Assembly: GCA_012840125.1 (NCBI GenBank) | Contig: DULZ01000061.1 | Coordinates: 26,810 to 90,809 of the forward strand | Length of the DNA: 64,000 nt | Direction: 5' to 3' | Source: Clostridia bacterium | GTDB lineage: Bacteria > Bacillota > DULZ01 | Shown here: piece after piece, positions 18,133 to 29,012 of the stretch | Layout: the number at the start of each line of letters is the position of its first letter | Numbering within the stretch: position 1 is the first letter of the stretch | Notes under the pieces: generated by a model | Database searches by the model: none | What the model was told of the DNA's origin: nothing | The model's input: the letters and a program-made list of their open reading frames with translations, nothing else | Position numbers and translations under genes: made by a program

Positions 18133-20319
18133 ATGGCCTTGGATTTCGATAAGATTTATGAAGGCGCTGTTCAAGAAGGTAAAGAGCCCAAAAAGTTGTT
18201 TAGGCAAGCAGTAGAAGGGAGTCTCATTGCTCTCAGCTATGCTGAAATTCTATTAAATCAAGCCATTAGAAAATACGGTCCTGATAAACCGGTAGCATAT
18301 CCCGATACTGCTTACGGTTTGCCCGTCATCCGCTGTTTGAGCGGTGAAGAAGTGACTTGTTTGCAGGACCTGGTTCCCATTCTCAACCGCATGCGTAACC
18401 AGGTGAAAACTTACGAATATACCTTCGAAAATGCTCGCCTGGCCGGAGAGTCTACGCTGTATGCTGCCGAGATCATTGAAGCCCTCCGTTACGTCAGGGG
18501 AGAAGTCGAGAATGTGGAACCCTGGACCAACTTCATCGGCGACCCCGTGGTCCGGCGCTTTGGTATCAAAATGGTTGACTGGACCATCCCGGGCGAAGCC
18601 GTCATTCTCGGCCGGGCGAAGGACAGCAAGAAGCTGGCTAAAATTGTCCAAGACTTGATGGGCAAAGGTTTCATGCTGTTCCTAGCTGATGAAGTAATCG
18701 AACAACTTTTAGAAGAAAACGTCAAGCTGGGCATTGATTATATTGCTTTCCCGCTGGGCAACTTCACTCAAGTGGTACATGCCGTAAACTATGCTTTACG
18801 GGCCGGTATGATGTTTGGAGGCATTGCGCCAGGCTTAAGAGAGGAACACAGGGACTACCAGCGGCGCCGTATCCGTGCCTTCGTCCTGCATTTGGGAGAG
18901 CGGGATTACGTCAAGACGGCCGCCGAACTGGGTGCTATTTTCCTAGGTTTCCCGGTGATCACCGATCAACCCTTAGCTGAAGATGAGCAGATTCCCGACT
19001 GGTACATCTCGGTACCCGATTATGACAAGATTGTGCAAACAGCCCTCGAAGTAAGGGGAATTAAGCTCACCAATATCCAACTGGATATCCCCATTAACTT
19101 CGGTCCTGCTTTCGAAGGGGAAACCATTCGCAAAGGCGATATGTATGTTGAAATGGGTGGCGGCCGCACCATGTCCTTTGAATTGGTGCGCAGCGTATCC
19201 GAAAACGAAATCGAAGACGGTAAAGTCACCGTCATCGGTAGAGAGCTTGACGAAATTGCCGAAGGCGAAAAGATCCCGTTCGGCATCATGGTTGATATTT
19301 ATGGACGCAAGATGCAGGAAGACTTTGAAGGCGTGTTAGAAAGACGGATTCACGACTTCATCAACTACGGCGAAGGTTTATGGCATACCGCCCAACGGGA
19401 CATCAACTGGCTGCGCATCAGTAAAGACGCCGTCGCCAAGGGCGTCAAGTTCCGGCATATGGGTGAAATTCTCGTCGCCAAGATGAAACAAGAATTCCCT
19501 GCCATCGTGGACAGGGTACAAGTAACCATCCTGACGGACCAGCAGGCAGTGGAAGAGAACATTAAACTGGCCCGGGAACGGTATCGCAAGAGAGACGACC
19601 GCATGAGAGGATTAACTGATGATGCCGTGGATACTTTCTACTCCTGCGTCCTGTGCCAGTCATTTGCTCCCAACCATGTCTGTATCGTGACTCCTGAGCG
19701 GGTAGGGTTGTGCGGTGCCGTCACCTGGTTGGATGCAAGAGCCTCTTACGAGATTGACAATACGGGTCCGAACCAGCCGATCCCGAAAGGAGAAGCCATT
19801 GATGAAGTAAAAGGGATGTGGCAGTCCGTTAACGACTATTTATATACCGCTTCCAACCGCAACCTGGAAGAGGTCTGTCTTTACACTTTGATGGAAAATC
19901 CCATGACTTCCTGTGGGTGCTTTGAAGCCATTCTGGCCATTGTGCCGGAAGCCAACGGCATCATGATCACCACCCGGGAGCACGGCGGTTTAACGCCTTG
20001 CGGTATGACCTTCTCCACTCTGGCCGGCATGGTGGGTGGCGGTGTTCAGACTCCCGGTTTCATGGGTGTAGGACGCAGTTATATTGTCAGCCGCAAGTTT
20101 ATCACCGCCGACGGCGGTATCAAGAGAATCGTGTGGATGCCGAAAGAATTGAAAGAATTCTTGCGGGAAGATTTCGTGAAACGCAGCATTGAGGAAGGAC
20201 TGCCCGAAGACTTTATCGACATGATTGCTGACGAAACAGTCGGTACCACTGTTGAAGAAATTCTTCCTTTCTTAGAAGAAAAGGGTCATCCAGCTCTGAC
20301 CATGGATCCCCTCATGTAA
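18133..20319 (+). CDS. acsB: Acetyl-CoA synthase (CO-methylating), CODH/ACS alpha subunit
   Basis: A 728-residue protein of the usual bacterial length, including the N-terminal domain that contacts CODH. The A-cluster Cys are C505, C508, C517 and C527 (binding the [4Fe-4S] cluster and bridging to nickel) and C594 and C596 in SCGCF, which hold the distal nickel. It joins CO, the methyl group from the corrinoid protein and CoA into acetyl-CoA, or splits acetyl-CoA in reverse. Confidence 0.97.
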   Translation: MALDFDKIYEGAVQEGKEPKKLFRQAVEGSLIALSYAEILLNQAIRKYGPDKPVAYPDTAYGLPVIRCLSGEEVTCLQDLVPILNRMRNQVKTYEYTFENARLAGESTLYAAEIIEALRYVRGEVENVEPWTNFIGDPVVRRFGIKMVDWTIPGEAVILGRAKDSKKLAKIVQDLMGKGFMLFLADEVIEQLLEENVKLGIDYIAFPLGNFTQVVHAVNYALRAGMMFGGIAPGLREEHRDYQRRRIRAFVLHLGERDYVKTAAELGAIFLGFPVITDQPLAEDEQIPDWYISVPDYDKIVQTALEVRGIKLTNIQLDIPINFGPAFEGETIRKGDMYVEMGGGRTMSFELVRSVSENEIEDGKVTVIGRELDEIAEGEKIPFGIMVDIYGRKMQEDFEGVLERRIHDFINYGEGLWHTAQRDINWLRISKDAVAKGVKFRHMGEILVAKMKQEFPAIVDRVQVTILTDQQAVEENIKLARERYRKRDDRMRGLTDDAVDTFYSCVLCQSFAPNHVCIVTPERVGLCGAVTWLDARASYEIDNTGPNQPIPKGEAIDEVKGMWQSVNDYLYTASNRNLEEVCLYTLMENPMTSCGCFEAILAIVPEANGIMITTREHGGLTPCGMTFSTLAGMVGGGVQTPGFMGVGRSYIVSRKFITADGGIKRIVWMPKELKEFLREDFVKRSIEEGLPEDFIDMIADETVGTTVEEILPFLEEKGHPALTMDPLM

Positions 20320-20355
20320 AATTAAACGTTTAATTTGCAGAAAGGAGTAAGGAAG

Positions 20356-21693
20356 ATGGCTTTAACTGGGTTGGAAATTTACAAACAACTGCCGAAAAAA
20401 AACTGTGGAGAATGCGGTCCCCCAACTTGCTTGGCCTTTGCCATGGCTTTGGCCGGAGGTAAAGCTTCTTTAGACAGTTGTCCTTACGTGTCTGATGAGG
20501 CAAGAGCTGCCCTGGAATCCGCAGCGGCACCGCCTATTGCCAAAGTCATCTTCGGTGCCGGAGAAAGACAAGTCGTCATGGGTGATGAAACGGAACTCTT
20601 CCGGCATGATAAGAAATTCTATCATGAAACCGCCATTGCTTTTAGAATCGAAGATACCTTGAGTGAAAGCGACATCGTGGCCAGGACCGAGCAAATCAAC
20701 GATCTTGTCTTTGTCCGCGTCGGCCTGGAATACCGCGTACAAGGCATCGCTGTGGAAAATGCTTCCGGCGATGCGGATAAATTCGCCGCAGCGGTAGCAA
20801 CGGTAGCGAAAAACACCAAGCTGCCCCTGGTTCTCATCTCAGAAAACGTTGATGCCATGACGAAAGCCCTGGCAGCCGACGGGTTGGTCAAACCTTTAAT
20901 TTACGCTGCCAATCAGGACAACTACGAAGCCATGACCAAACTGGCCATTGAGAAAAACTGCCCCTTGGCCGTTAAGGCTGACAATTTAGAAAGCCTGGCC
21001 GCTTTGGTAGAAAAGGTAACGGCCCTGGGCAAGAAGGATCTGGTCCTGGATCCCGGTGCCAGGAACGTATCAATAGCTATCGCTGATTTCACTCAAATCC
21101 GGCGGCAAGCCATCAAGAAGAGATTCCGCCCGTTTGGGTTCCCAATTATCGCTTTCACCACGGAAGCGGATCCCCTCGACGAAGTGGCCGAAGCAACCGC
21201 TTACGTCAGCAAGTATGCCAGCTTGATCGTCATGAATACAGTGGATAAAGCGCATATCTTGCCGTTGCTGAGCTGGAGACAGAACCTCTACACAGACCCG
21301 CAGGTTCCCATTAGGGTAGAGGAAAAACTCCATGAAGTAGGCAACGTCACACCGGATTCGCCGGTATACATTACCACCAACTTCTCCTTGACATATTATT
21401 CAGTGGAAGGCGAGGTAGAGGCCAGCAAGATCCCGAGCTATATCTTGGCCGTGGATACCGACGGGTTATCAGTACTCACCGCCTATGCTGACGGTAAATT
21501 TGAGGCGGATAAGATCGCCAATGTGATGAAGAAAGTCGGCTTGGAAGAAAAAGTCAATCATCGCAACATCGTTATCCCGGGCCTAGTGGCAGTCTTAAGC
21601 GGCAAGCTTGAAGAGGCCTCTGGCTGGAAGGTCATCGTAGGCCCGCGGGAAGCTTCCGGTATTCCCGCTTTTGCCAAGAGCCATTTTGCATAG
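20356..21693 (+). CDS. acsC: Corrinoid iron-sulfur protein, large (gamma) subunit
   Basis: A 445-residue protein. The N-terminal [4Fe-4S] domain has Cys at residues 17, 20, 25 and 42 (NCGECGPPTC and SCPYV). A TIM-barrel and a C-terminal cobalamin-binding domain follow. With AcsD it carries the methyl group from methyl-tetrahydrofolate to the A-cluster. ATG 20356 is chosen because AAAGGAG at 20341-20347 precedes it; the in-frame TTG at 20335 would include the ribosome site. Confidence 0.95.
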   Translation: MALTGLEIYKQLPKKNCGECGPPTCLAFAMALAGGKASLDSCPYVSDEARAALESAAAPPIAKVIFGAGERQVVMGDETELFRHDKKFYHETAIAFRIEDTLSESDIVARTEQINDLVFVRVGLEYRVQGIAVENASGDADKFAAAVATVAKNTKLPLVLISENVDAMTKALAADGLVKPLIYAANQDNYEAMTKLAIEKNCPLAVKADNLESLAALVEKVTALGKKDLVLDPGARNVSIAIADFTQIRRQAIKKRFRPFGFPIIAFTTEADPLDEVAEATAYVSKYASLIVMNTVDKAHILPLLSWRQNLYTDPQVPIRVEEKLHEVGNVTPDSPVYITTNFSLTYYSVEGEVEASKIPSYILAVDTDGLSVLTAYADGKFEADKIANVMKKVGLEEKVNHRNIVIPGLVAVLSGKLEEASGWKVIVGPREASGIPAFAKSHFA

Positions 21694-21703
21694 GAGTGAT
21701 TGA

Positions 21704-23602
21704 ATGTCAAAGTGTCTAGTTACCTTTTTACCCGAAAATGTCTCCATTGAGGTCGAAAAAGGGACATCCATTAAACAAGCAGCGGCCGCTTTAGGCATCG
21801 AGCTCAAAAGTACTTGCGGGGAAGAAGGTACGTGTGGTAGATGTGCGGTTAAGGTTCTCGGAGGCGAAGTGAATAACCTGGGAGGAAATCTTTCCTCCCG
21901 CCTCCGTAATACCGGTCACGTGCTTGCTTGCCGTACTTTTGTAGAAGGGGACGTTGTCGTCGAGATACCAAAGGAATCCAGATTGGATGAACACCAGGTA
22001 CTAGTTGGCGGGACACAGGAGAAAGGAATACTGGTCGAAAAAGAGTTAGATCTCTTAGCAGGTTATGAATTTGATCCCATTTGCCGCACCGTTTATTTAG
22101 AATTGTCGCCGCCCACCATCACGGAAAACGCCAGCGATTTAACCAGGTTAACAGGAGAACTGAAAAAGCATCTTGACTGCCGGGACGTCCGCATACCGTT
22201 ATCCATCCTGCGGAAATTGGCAGAAACGCTGCGGGGAGCCGATTGGAAGGTTTCGGTTTCGGTGATATGTTTCGAAGGCGATGCCCATATTGTCAACATC
22301 CAACCCGGGAACACCGCTTCCACTTCCTTCGGTTTGGCCGTTGATATAGGTACCACTACGGTGGTAGCCTACCTGGTCAACCTGGCTACGGGTCAGGTAC
22401 TGGGAAAGGCCGGTACCTATAACAAGCAAGCACGCTACGGTGATGATGTAATTTCTCGTATGATCTATGCCAATGAGCCCAACGGCTTGGAAAGGCTTCA
22501 CGATGCCGTTATCGGTACGGTCAACGAATTAATTGACAAGCTTTGCACCGAGCATCAAATTGATAAGGCCAACATCAATGTGGTGATGTCCGCCGGCAAC
22601 TCAACCATGGCACACCTATTCCTGGGGTTGACACCGAAATACATCCGTTTGGATCCCTATATTCCAACGGCGTCGGATCTGCCTCCAGTTACAGCTAAGG
22701 ATTTAGGGCTGGCTATTAACCCGGAAGCCTGGGTCTTTAGCTTCTCGGCCTTAGCCAGCTATGTTGGCGGCGACATCGTATCCGGTGTTCTTTGCACCAG
22801 GATCAGCCAGTCCGATGAAATGACCTTGTTCATTGATATCGGCACCAACGGGGAAATGGTTCTCGGCAATCGAGAATTCCTGATGACTTGTGCTTGTTCA
22901 GCAGGTCCTGCTTTTGAAGGTGGCGGTATCACTTTCGGGATGCGGGCTATGAAAGGAGCCATCGAGCGGATCGACATTGACACTGCTACCTATGAGGTTG
23001 CGGTACAAACCATTGGCAACGGCAAACCGATAGGCATTTGCGGTTCAGGGTTAATCGATTGCATTGCCAAGCTGCGGGACGCCGGCATTATCGACAGGAC
23101 GGGTAAATTCCAACAGGTCCCTTCCAACCGGTTCCGCATGAATGACGAAAGCCCGGAATTCGTGTTGGTATGGGCCGAAAATTCCGGTATCAACAAGGAT
23201 ATCGTGATTACCGAAGCAGATGTGAAAAACCTGATTCGGTCCAAAGGCGCTGTCTATGCCGGGATCAGGACCCTGCTGCAAATGGTGGCAATGGACTTGG
23301 ATGTAATTGACAAGATCTTAATTGCCGGGGGCTTCGGTAACTATCTCAATTTGGCAGATGCTATCAAAATTGGTTTGCTGCCTGACGTCCCACTGGAAAA
23401 ATATGAATTCGTGGGGAACACCTCGGTCAAAGGTGCCCATCTAAGCTTGTTATCCCGGCAAGCTTACCAGGATGCCGTTGAAATAGGACGAAAAATGACC
23501 TATATCGAGCTTTCAGTGGGAAATACCTTCATGGACGAGTTCGTTTCCGCGCTCTTCCTGCCACATACCGATTTGAGCTTGTTTCCCTCGGTAGCAGGTT
23601 AG
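21704..23602 (+). CDS. acsV: Reductive activator of the corrinoid protein (RACo)
   Basis: A 632-residue protein. The N-terminal [2Fe-2S] ferredoxin domain has Cys at 38, 44, 47 and 76. After a linker comes an ASKHA ATPase domain with AVDIGTTTVVAYLV, FIDIGTNGEMVLG and ILIAGGFGNYLN. Members of this family use ATP to push an electron uphill onto Co(II) corrinoid and so rescue AcsCD. Placement directly after acsC supports this. The gene begins 10 bases after acsC with GGAGTG ahead of the ATG. Confidence 0.92.
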   Translation: MSKCLVTFLPENVSIEVEKGTSIKQAAAALGIELKSTCGEEGTCGRCAVKVLGGEVNNLGGNLSSRLRNTGHVLACRTFVEGDVVVEIPKESRLDEHQVLVGGTQEKGILVEKELDLLAGYEFDPICRTVYLELSPPTITENASDLTRLTGELKKHLDCRDVRIPLSILRKLAETLRGADWKVSVSVICFEGDAHIVNIQPGNTASTSFGLAVDIGTTTVVAYLVNLATGQVLGKAGTYNKQARYGDDVISRMIYANEPNGLERLHDAVIGTVNELIDKLCTEHQIDKANINVVMSAGNSTMAHLFLGLTPKYIRLDPYIPTASDLPPVTAKDLGLAINPEAWVFSFSALASYVGGDIVSGVLCTRISQSDEMTLFIDIGTNGEMVLGNREFLMTCACSAGPAFEGGGITFGMRAMKGAIERIDIDTATYEVAVQTIGNGKPIGICGSGLIDCIAKLRDAGIIDRTGKFQQVPSNRFRMNDESPEFVLVWAENSGINKDIVITEADVKNLIRSKGAVYAGIRTLLQMVAMDLDVIDKILIAGGFGNYLNLADAIKIGLLPDVPLEKYEFVGNTSVKGAHLSLLSRQAYQDAVEIGRKMTYIELSVGNTFMDEFVSALFLPHTDLSLFPSVAG

Positions 23603-23625
23603 CTTGAGGAAAGGAAGGGATTTAA

Positions 23626-24378
23626 TTGGCAATACACATTTCCGTAGCAGGAAAGGGAGGAACGGGAAAAACCACTTTTGTAGCTCTGCTAATCCGTTAC
23701 CTTATTGAACACAACAAGCGAAGTATTCTCGCTGTCGACGCGGATCCTAACGCTAACCTTAATGAAGCGTTAGGATTGGAAGTCACACAGTTTATATCTG
23801 ACATCCTTACAGAGACCAAAGATCCTAAAGCCATTCCCCCTGGCATGAGTAAAGATCTCTTCATTGATTACCGCCTGTCCCAGGCGCTGGTGGAACATGA
23901 ATTGGTTGACCTATTGGTCATGGGCGGCCCGCAAGGACCTGGGTGCTATTGCTACCCCAGCGATTTGCTGCGGAAGCAGATTGAAAACTTAACAGGAAAC
24001 TATGAATACCTGGTCGTCGATAATGAAGCAGGATTGGAACATATCAGCAGAGGTATCTTACCTCAGGTACAGCACCTGTTCGTTATCAGCGATGCTTCGG
24101 CCCGGGGCATTCGTTCGGCGGGACGCGTACACCAATTGGTTCAATCCCTGGGCAGCAAAGTCGAGAATCTTTATTTGGTGGTTTCCAAAGTCGGTGAAGA
24201 GGGCATAGAGCCTTTATCCGAGGAAATCCGGAACACGGGATTGAATTTGATTGGCACGATTCCTTTAGATCCATTAGTCGTGCAATTCGATACGGAAGGA
24301 AAACCACTGTTCCGATTGCCTCCGGACTCTAAGGCCGTTCAGGCAGTAGAGGCTATTTTACAAAAAATTGATCTTTAG
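23626..24378 (+). CDS. AcsF/CooC-like P-loop ATPase, second nickel chaperone
   Basis: A 250-residue relative of CooC with deviant Walker A GKGGTGKTT at residues 9-17, AVDADPN, and a CYC motif at residues 107 and 109. AcsF-type proteins are linked to nickel loading of the A-cluster. With the other CooC-like protein beside acsA, a natural reading is one chaperone for CODH and one for ACS; this is inference. TTG start with GGAAGGG upstream. Sits between RACo and acsD. Confidence 0.85.
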   Translation: MAIHISVAGKGGTGKTTFVALLIRYLIEHNKRSILAVDADPNANLNEALGLEVTQFISDILTETKDPKAIPPGMSKDLFIDYRLSQALVEHELVDLLVMGGPQGPGCYCYPSDLLRKQIENLTGNYEYLVVDNEAGLEHISRGILPQVQHLFVISDASARGIRSAGRVHQLVQSLGSKVENLYLVVSKVGEEGIEPLSEEIRNTGLNLIGTIPLDPLVVQFDTEGKPLFRLPPDSKAVQAVEAILQKIDL

Positions 24379-24412
24379 TTAGTATTCGAAGCTAGGAAAG
24401 GAGAAATGGCGA

Positions 24413-25384
24413 ATGGCTGTAGAAATTCTTAGGGAAAAGAGTAGGGCTAGCGTGCTGGAAGTGACCCTCGGTGCCACTCCGGAACAAGGCGGCACCAGAA
24501 CCCACACTATCACCGTGGGAGGAGATTCCGCTCTCCCGTTCCATCACTTTGAGGGAGAAACTAAACACCGGCCGGTCATCGCTTTGGAAGTACAGGACAT
24601 CGTGCCCAATTGGCCCGAAAACCTGGCCAAGTACTATCGCGATGTGTGGAACGATCCCGGGCAATGGGCCAAAAAGTGCGTGGAAGAATACGGCGCAGAT
24701 TTGATCTACTTGAAACTAAACGGGGCACACCCTGATAATGGCAACAAATCCGTTGATGAGTGTGTCGCAGCACTGAAAGAAGTTCTGAAGGCCGTAGGAG
24801 TTCCGTTGATTGTTGTCGGCTGCGAAGACGAAGAAAAGGATCACGACTTAATGGTCGCGGTAGCCGAAGCGGCTGCTGGGGAAAACCTGCTTTTAGGCAA
24901 TGCTGAACAAGACAACTATAAATCTCTTACAGCCGCATGTATGGTGCACAAGCATAATATCATTGCCAGGTCTCCTCTAGACATTAACATTTGCAAGCAA
25001 TTAAACATCTTAATTAGCGAAATGAACCTGCCCTTGTCCAAGATTGTCATTGACCCGACTATCGGTGGATTGGGTTACGGTATCGAGTATGCCTATTCCA
25101 TTTTGGAAAGGGCTCGCCTCGGAGCTCTCCAAGGTGATAAAATGCTGTCAATGCCTGTCATCGCTACCGTAGGATACGAATCCTGGCGGACCAAGGAAGC
25201 TAACTTGAGCCAGGCTGAGAATCCCGGTTGGGGCGCCGAAGAAGACCGGGGCATCCTGTGGGAAGCCACTTGCGCAACAGCGTTGTTGCAGTCCGGTGTC
25301 CACATCCTGCTGATGCGTCATCCCAAGTCCGCCGCCATTGTGAAAAAGCACATTGACCAACTGATGATGTCCAACGAGTATTAA
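24413..25384 (+). CDS. acsD: Corrinoid iron-sulfur protein, small (delta/beta) subunit
   Basis: A 323-residue TIM-barrel protein with the CdhD/AcsD pattern: [14 protein letters not shown] near the start, [24 protein letters not shown] in the middle and [17 protein letters not shown]. It pairs with AcsC and helps hold the corrinoid. Ribosome site AAAGGAG. The following gene acsE starts 31 bases later. Confidence 0.94.
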   Translation: MAVEILREKSRASVLEVTLGATPEQGGTRTHTITVGGDSALPFHHFEGETKHRPVIALEVQDIVPNWPENLAKYYRDVWNDPGQWAKKCVEEYGADLIYLKLNGAHPDNGNKSVDECVAALKEVLKAVGVPLIVVGCEDEEKDHDLMVAVAEAAAGENLLLGNAEQDNYKSLTAACMVHKHNIIARSPLDINICKQLNILISEMNLPLSKIVIDPTIGGLGYGIEYAYSILERARLGALQGDKMLSMPVIATVGYESWRTKEANLSQAENPGWGAEEDRGILWEATCATALLQSGVHILLMRHPKSAAIVKKHIDQLMMSNEY

Positions 25385-25400
25385 GCGTGAAACCGCTTAA

Positions 25401-26204
<804 letters not shown>

Positions 26205-26211
26205 CCCGGAA

Positions 26212-26250
26212 TAGCGGCATAGACCCTTAAGTCTATGCCGCTTTTTTTGG
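26212..26250 (+). terminator. Terminator of the acs cluster
   Basis: A 12-bp stem (AGCGGCATAGAC 26213-26224 against 26231-26242) with a six-base loop, followed by seven T. Confidence 0.92.
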
Positions 26251-26357
26251 CCGCAGTCTCCTCCGAGGGTTCCGGCAATCCCGTAATTCTTATCATAAAA
26301 CCCTTGTGCCGTGCATATTTTTCTACAGAAGGACTCTGTAGAAAGAGGTGAGCCCGT

Positions 26358-27398
26358 TTGTCACACGAAAGAGAACAACAGGAATTGGAACGAGAAATAC
26401 TAGCGCTTACCGACCGTTTAATCGAGAATACCATCGAAATCAGTATGTTATCGGGAGAGGAACTGGAACGAAAACAAGCAGAAGGAGTCAATATTGTTGT
26501 CCAGCTGGCGGCTGTACTGGAGGCATATTTAGGCGGGTCCCCGGAACACTTTGCCCAGGTGATAAAGGAACTGGCCAGGCAGAAGCTGCCGGATGAAAAC
26601 ATTTTAGCCAGTTTCGGCGAGTTCAGCACTTACTTGGAAGAAGCCATTCATCATGGTCTCAGGCTCTACCATGAAAACCGGCCAATGCCCGAAGACATTA
26701 CCGGTGCTGCACCAACAGAACCGGAAGAAGCCAATGACGCGGGTGCTGTCGAGGAGGCATCTCCTGTCCCTTCCGGCGCAGGAGGAACAGGGGAAGAATG
26801 CACCGTTACTTGTGATGAACCAGCTGAAACAGTCACGACCCCAGCCCATCATAGCACAAATACTGGAGCAGAAGAGGAAACGGTTAAGACAGACAACCAT
26901 GTTGAGCCTGCTGCCGGTCTTATGCCTTCTTCATGGGATCATGAAGTTGACGTGTCAAGTCCCCCAGAACCTGCACCTGCCTCAGAACAGGCAAGCAGCA
27001 GCTTGACACCTGAAACCGGCAGCGCCACCGGTCCCCCGGCAGATGGTGAGAACTGCCTGTCCGCTGCAGACACCAGTGAAAACCAGGCAAGCATCCCAGT
27101 TAACGACACGGACCAGGACCACTGGCAAGCGGCCTTGAAGCTGGTTTTCCCCGAGGCCACGATCATCAAGAACCATACCGTGAAAGGGTTGGCATTTTCT
27201 TACTACATCCCGGAATACGCCATCGCCATTGACCTCAATCCCACGGACAAAAAAGAAACCATTTGGAAAGAATACTACTGCCGGCAAGAAAACATTAGAC
27301 TCCTGTCCATCGCCATGCAAGAAAACTCACGCATCCGTCACATAGTCAGAAGCTTAAGGTTGTCATTAGCCCAAAACATCAGCCAAAATATTTCGTAA
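26358..27398 (+). CDS. Protein of unknown function with low-complexity linker
   Basis: A 346-residue protein I do not recognise. Residues 1-115 are charged and helical (HEREQQELEREILALTDR opening). Residues 116-250 are a low-complexity linker rich in Pro, Glu, Ala, Ser and Thr. The last 90 residues form a compact domain (HWQAALKLVFPEA, YYIPEYAIAIDLNP, EYYCRQENIRLL). The end domain has a vague likeness to endonuclease folds, not enough for a call. TTG start, with GAGGTGAG upstream. No signal peptide or membrane segment. It stands alone between a terminator and a T-box leader. Confidence 0.7.
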   Translation: MSHEREQQELEREILALTDRLIENTIEISMLSGEELERKQAEGVNIVVQLAAVLEAYLGGSPEHFAQVIKELARQKLPDENILASFGEFSTYLEEAIHHGLRLYHENRPMPEDITGAAPTEPEEANDAGAVEEASPVPSGAGGTGEECTVTCDEPAETVTTPAHHSTNTGAEEETVKTDNHVEPAAGLMPSSWDHEVDVSSPPEPAPASEQASSSLTPETGSATGPPADGENCLSAADTSENQASIPVNDTDQDHWQAALKLVFPEATIIKNHTVKGLAFSYYIPEYAIAIDLNPTDKKETIWKEYYCRQENIRLLSIAMQENSRIRHIVRSLRLSLAQNISQNIS

Positions 27399-27404
27399 AA
27401 ACGT

Positions 27405-27433
27405 TTGACAGAGTCATCAGAACCTGCTATACT
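27405..27433 (+). promoter_or_regulatory. Promoter of the T-box leader
   Basis: TTGACA 27405-27410, 17-base spacer, TATACT 27428-27433. Confidence 0.85.
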
Positions 27434-27454
27434 GATAGTAAAATTTTATCCGAG

Positions 27455-27718
27455 TTAAAGGCAATGCAGGGGAAGAGTAACTGGTTCCCACATCCAGAGA
27501 GCTGACGGTTGGTGCAAGTCAGTATGATGGCGCCAGTGAAGGCCGCCCCTAAGTCGCCGGCTGAAATTGTAGTAAGCCGGGCCGGGTAGTTCCGTTATCA
27601 ATGTCTGGGAGTGCATATATTTGATTTGAGTGCACTTTCAGGGTGAGTTTGGGTTTTTGCCAATAAGGGTGGTACCGCGGGTATACCTCTCGTCCCTTCC
27701 GGATGAGAGGTTTTTTTA
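27455..27718 (+). promoter_or_regulatory. T-box riboswitch, probably alanine-specific
   Basis: The T-box core AAGGGTGGTACCGCGG is at 27665-27680. Stem I has AGGGG 27468-27472 with CCCCT 27546-27550 and CTGG 27481-27484 with CCAG 27533-27536, an AGAGAG loop and GGTTGGTGCAAG. The 3' side of the specifier loop reads GAAG-GCC-G, so the specifier triplet is GCC (27542-27544), an Ala codon. The terminator is ACCTCTC 27685-27691 with GAGAGGT 27705-27711 plus seven T. Uncharged tRNA-Ala would favour the antiterminator and switch on the aminotransferase gene. Confidence 0.9.
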
Positions 27719-27761
27719 TTTGCCTAACCATCTTTTGACTACTGTATGGCAGGTGTTGCAT

Positions 27762-28952
27762 ATGGCTCTCAATCTGGAAAGTATGATTTCTCCGGTTGTA
27801 AAATCTTTACCTCCTTCAGGGATTAGAAAGTTTTTTGATTTGATCGCCGGTGCTCCTGACGTCATATCTTTAGGTGTCGGAGAACCCGACTTCAGTACGC
27901 CCCTGTCTATCCGCAAGGCTAGCATTGAAGCTTTGTATAGAGGCGAAACCAGTTATACCTCTAATAAAGGCACTCCTGAGCTTCGACAAGCTCTATCTGA
28001 CTACTTGTGCAAACAACACCAGGTAAGCTATGACCCGGAAAACGAGATTTTGGTAACCATCGGCGCCAGCGAAGCTGTCGACTTAGCATTGCGTGCTGTA
28101 GTCTGTCCCGGAGATGAAGTAATAATTGTTGAACCTGCATACGTCTCTTACATGCCTTGTACCTTGCTGGCCGGCGGTGTTCCTGTTTTCGTTAAGACGA
28201 AGGCCGAAAATGATTTTAAGTTAATGCCGGAAGAGCTGGAAGCAGCTATTACACCCAGAACCAAGCTGGTCATCATAGCGTACCCCAATAACCCTACCGG
28301 TGCCGTGATGACTAAAGAAGATCTTAAACCTATTGCCGATATTATCTTAAAGCATAACATCCTGGTGCTGTCAGACGAGATTTATGCCGAGCTTACCTAT
28401 GAAAACAAGCATACCAGCATCATTGAATTTCCGGGCATGAAGGAAAGAACCATCCTGGTATCCGGCTTTTCTAAATCCTTTGCCATGACCGGGTGGCGTA
28501 TCGGTTTTGCCGCCGCACCGGCCCAGATTTTAAATGCCATGGCCAAGATTCACCAGTATACCATTTTATGTGCGCCGATCATGGCCCAGCAAGCAGCTTT
28601 GGAAGGTCTGCGCCACGGCGCTGCGGAAGTCAAGCACATGGTAGAACATTATGATTTCCGGCGTAAACTGGTGTACTCCAGGCTTGTAGCCATGGGTTTG
28701 GAATGTTTTGAACCGAAAGGGGCCTTTTATATCTTTCCTTCCATAGCGAGCACAGGTTTTACATCAGAAGAGTTTGCGCAACGACTTCTAGAAGAAGAAA
28801 AAGTAGCGGTAGTGCCCGGTGAAGCCTTTGGCACCTCCGGAACGGGACATATTCGCATTTCCTATGCCAATTCAGTCGCCAATTTGGAAGAAGCCATGAA
28901 CCGCATCCAACGATTTATCAAAAGACACCAGTTAAAACTGGTGGCCAATTAG
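27762..28952 (+). CDS. Class I/II aminotransferase under Ala T-box control
   Basis: A 396-residue PLP enzyme of aminotransferase fold type I. It has the SLGVGEPDFSTP start, YPNNPTGAV, LSDEIYAELTY, and the PLP lysine in VSGFSKSFAMTGWRIG. The active-site Arg lies near the end in HIRISYANS. Many such enzymes act on Asp, Ala or aromatic substrates and cannot be told apart by eye. Control by an alanine T-box suggests alanine formation from pyruvate. The frame is open upstream to 27630 but that part is the T-box; the ATG at 27762 follows the terminator. Confidence 0.85.
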   Translation: MALNLESMISPVVKSLPPSGIRKFFDLIAGAPDVISLGVGEPDFSTPLSIRKASIEALYRGETSYTSNKGTPELRQALSDYLCKQHQVSYDPENEILVTIGASEAVDLALRAVVCPGDEVIIVEPAYVSYMPCTLLAGGVPVFVKTKAENDFKLMPEELEAAITPRTKLVIIAYPNNPTGAVMTKEDLKPIADIILKHNILVLSDEIYAELTYENKHTSIIEFPGMKERTILVSGFSKSFAMTGWRIGFAAAPAQILNAMAKIHQYTILCAPIMAQQAALEGLRHGAAEVKHMVEHYDFRRKLVYSRLVAMGLECFEPKGAFYIFPSIASTGFTSEEFAQRLLEEEKVAVVPGEAFGTSGTGHIRISYANSVANLEEAMNRIQRFIKRHQLKLVAN

Positions 28953-29012
28953 AGGAAAACCGGTGCGCATCCAGAAATCATTAAGCAGTATGTCTCTTCA
29001 GGGGGTGCTGCT

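Noticed and set aside
27630..27761. N-terminal extension of the aminotransferase
   Set aside because: These bases form the T-box antiterminator and terminator; the enzyme family begins near ATG 27762.
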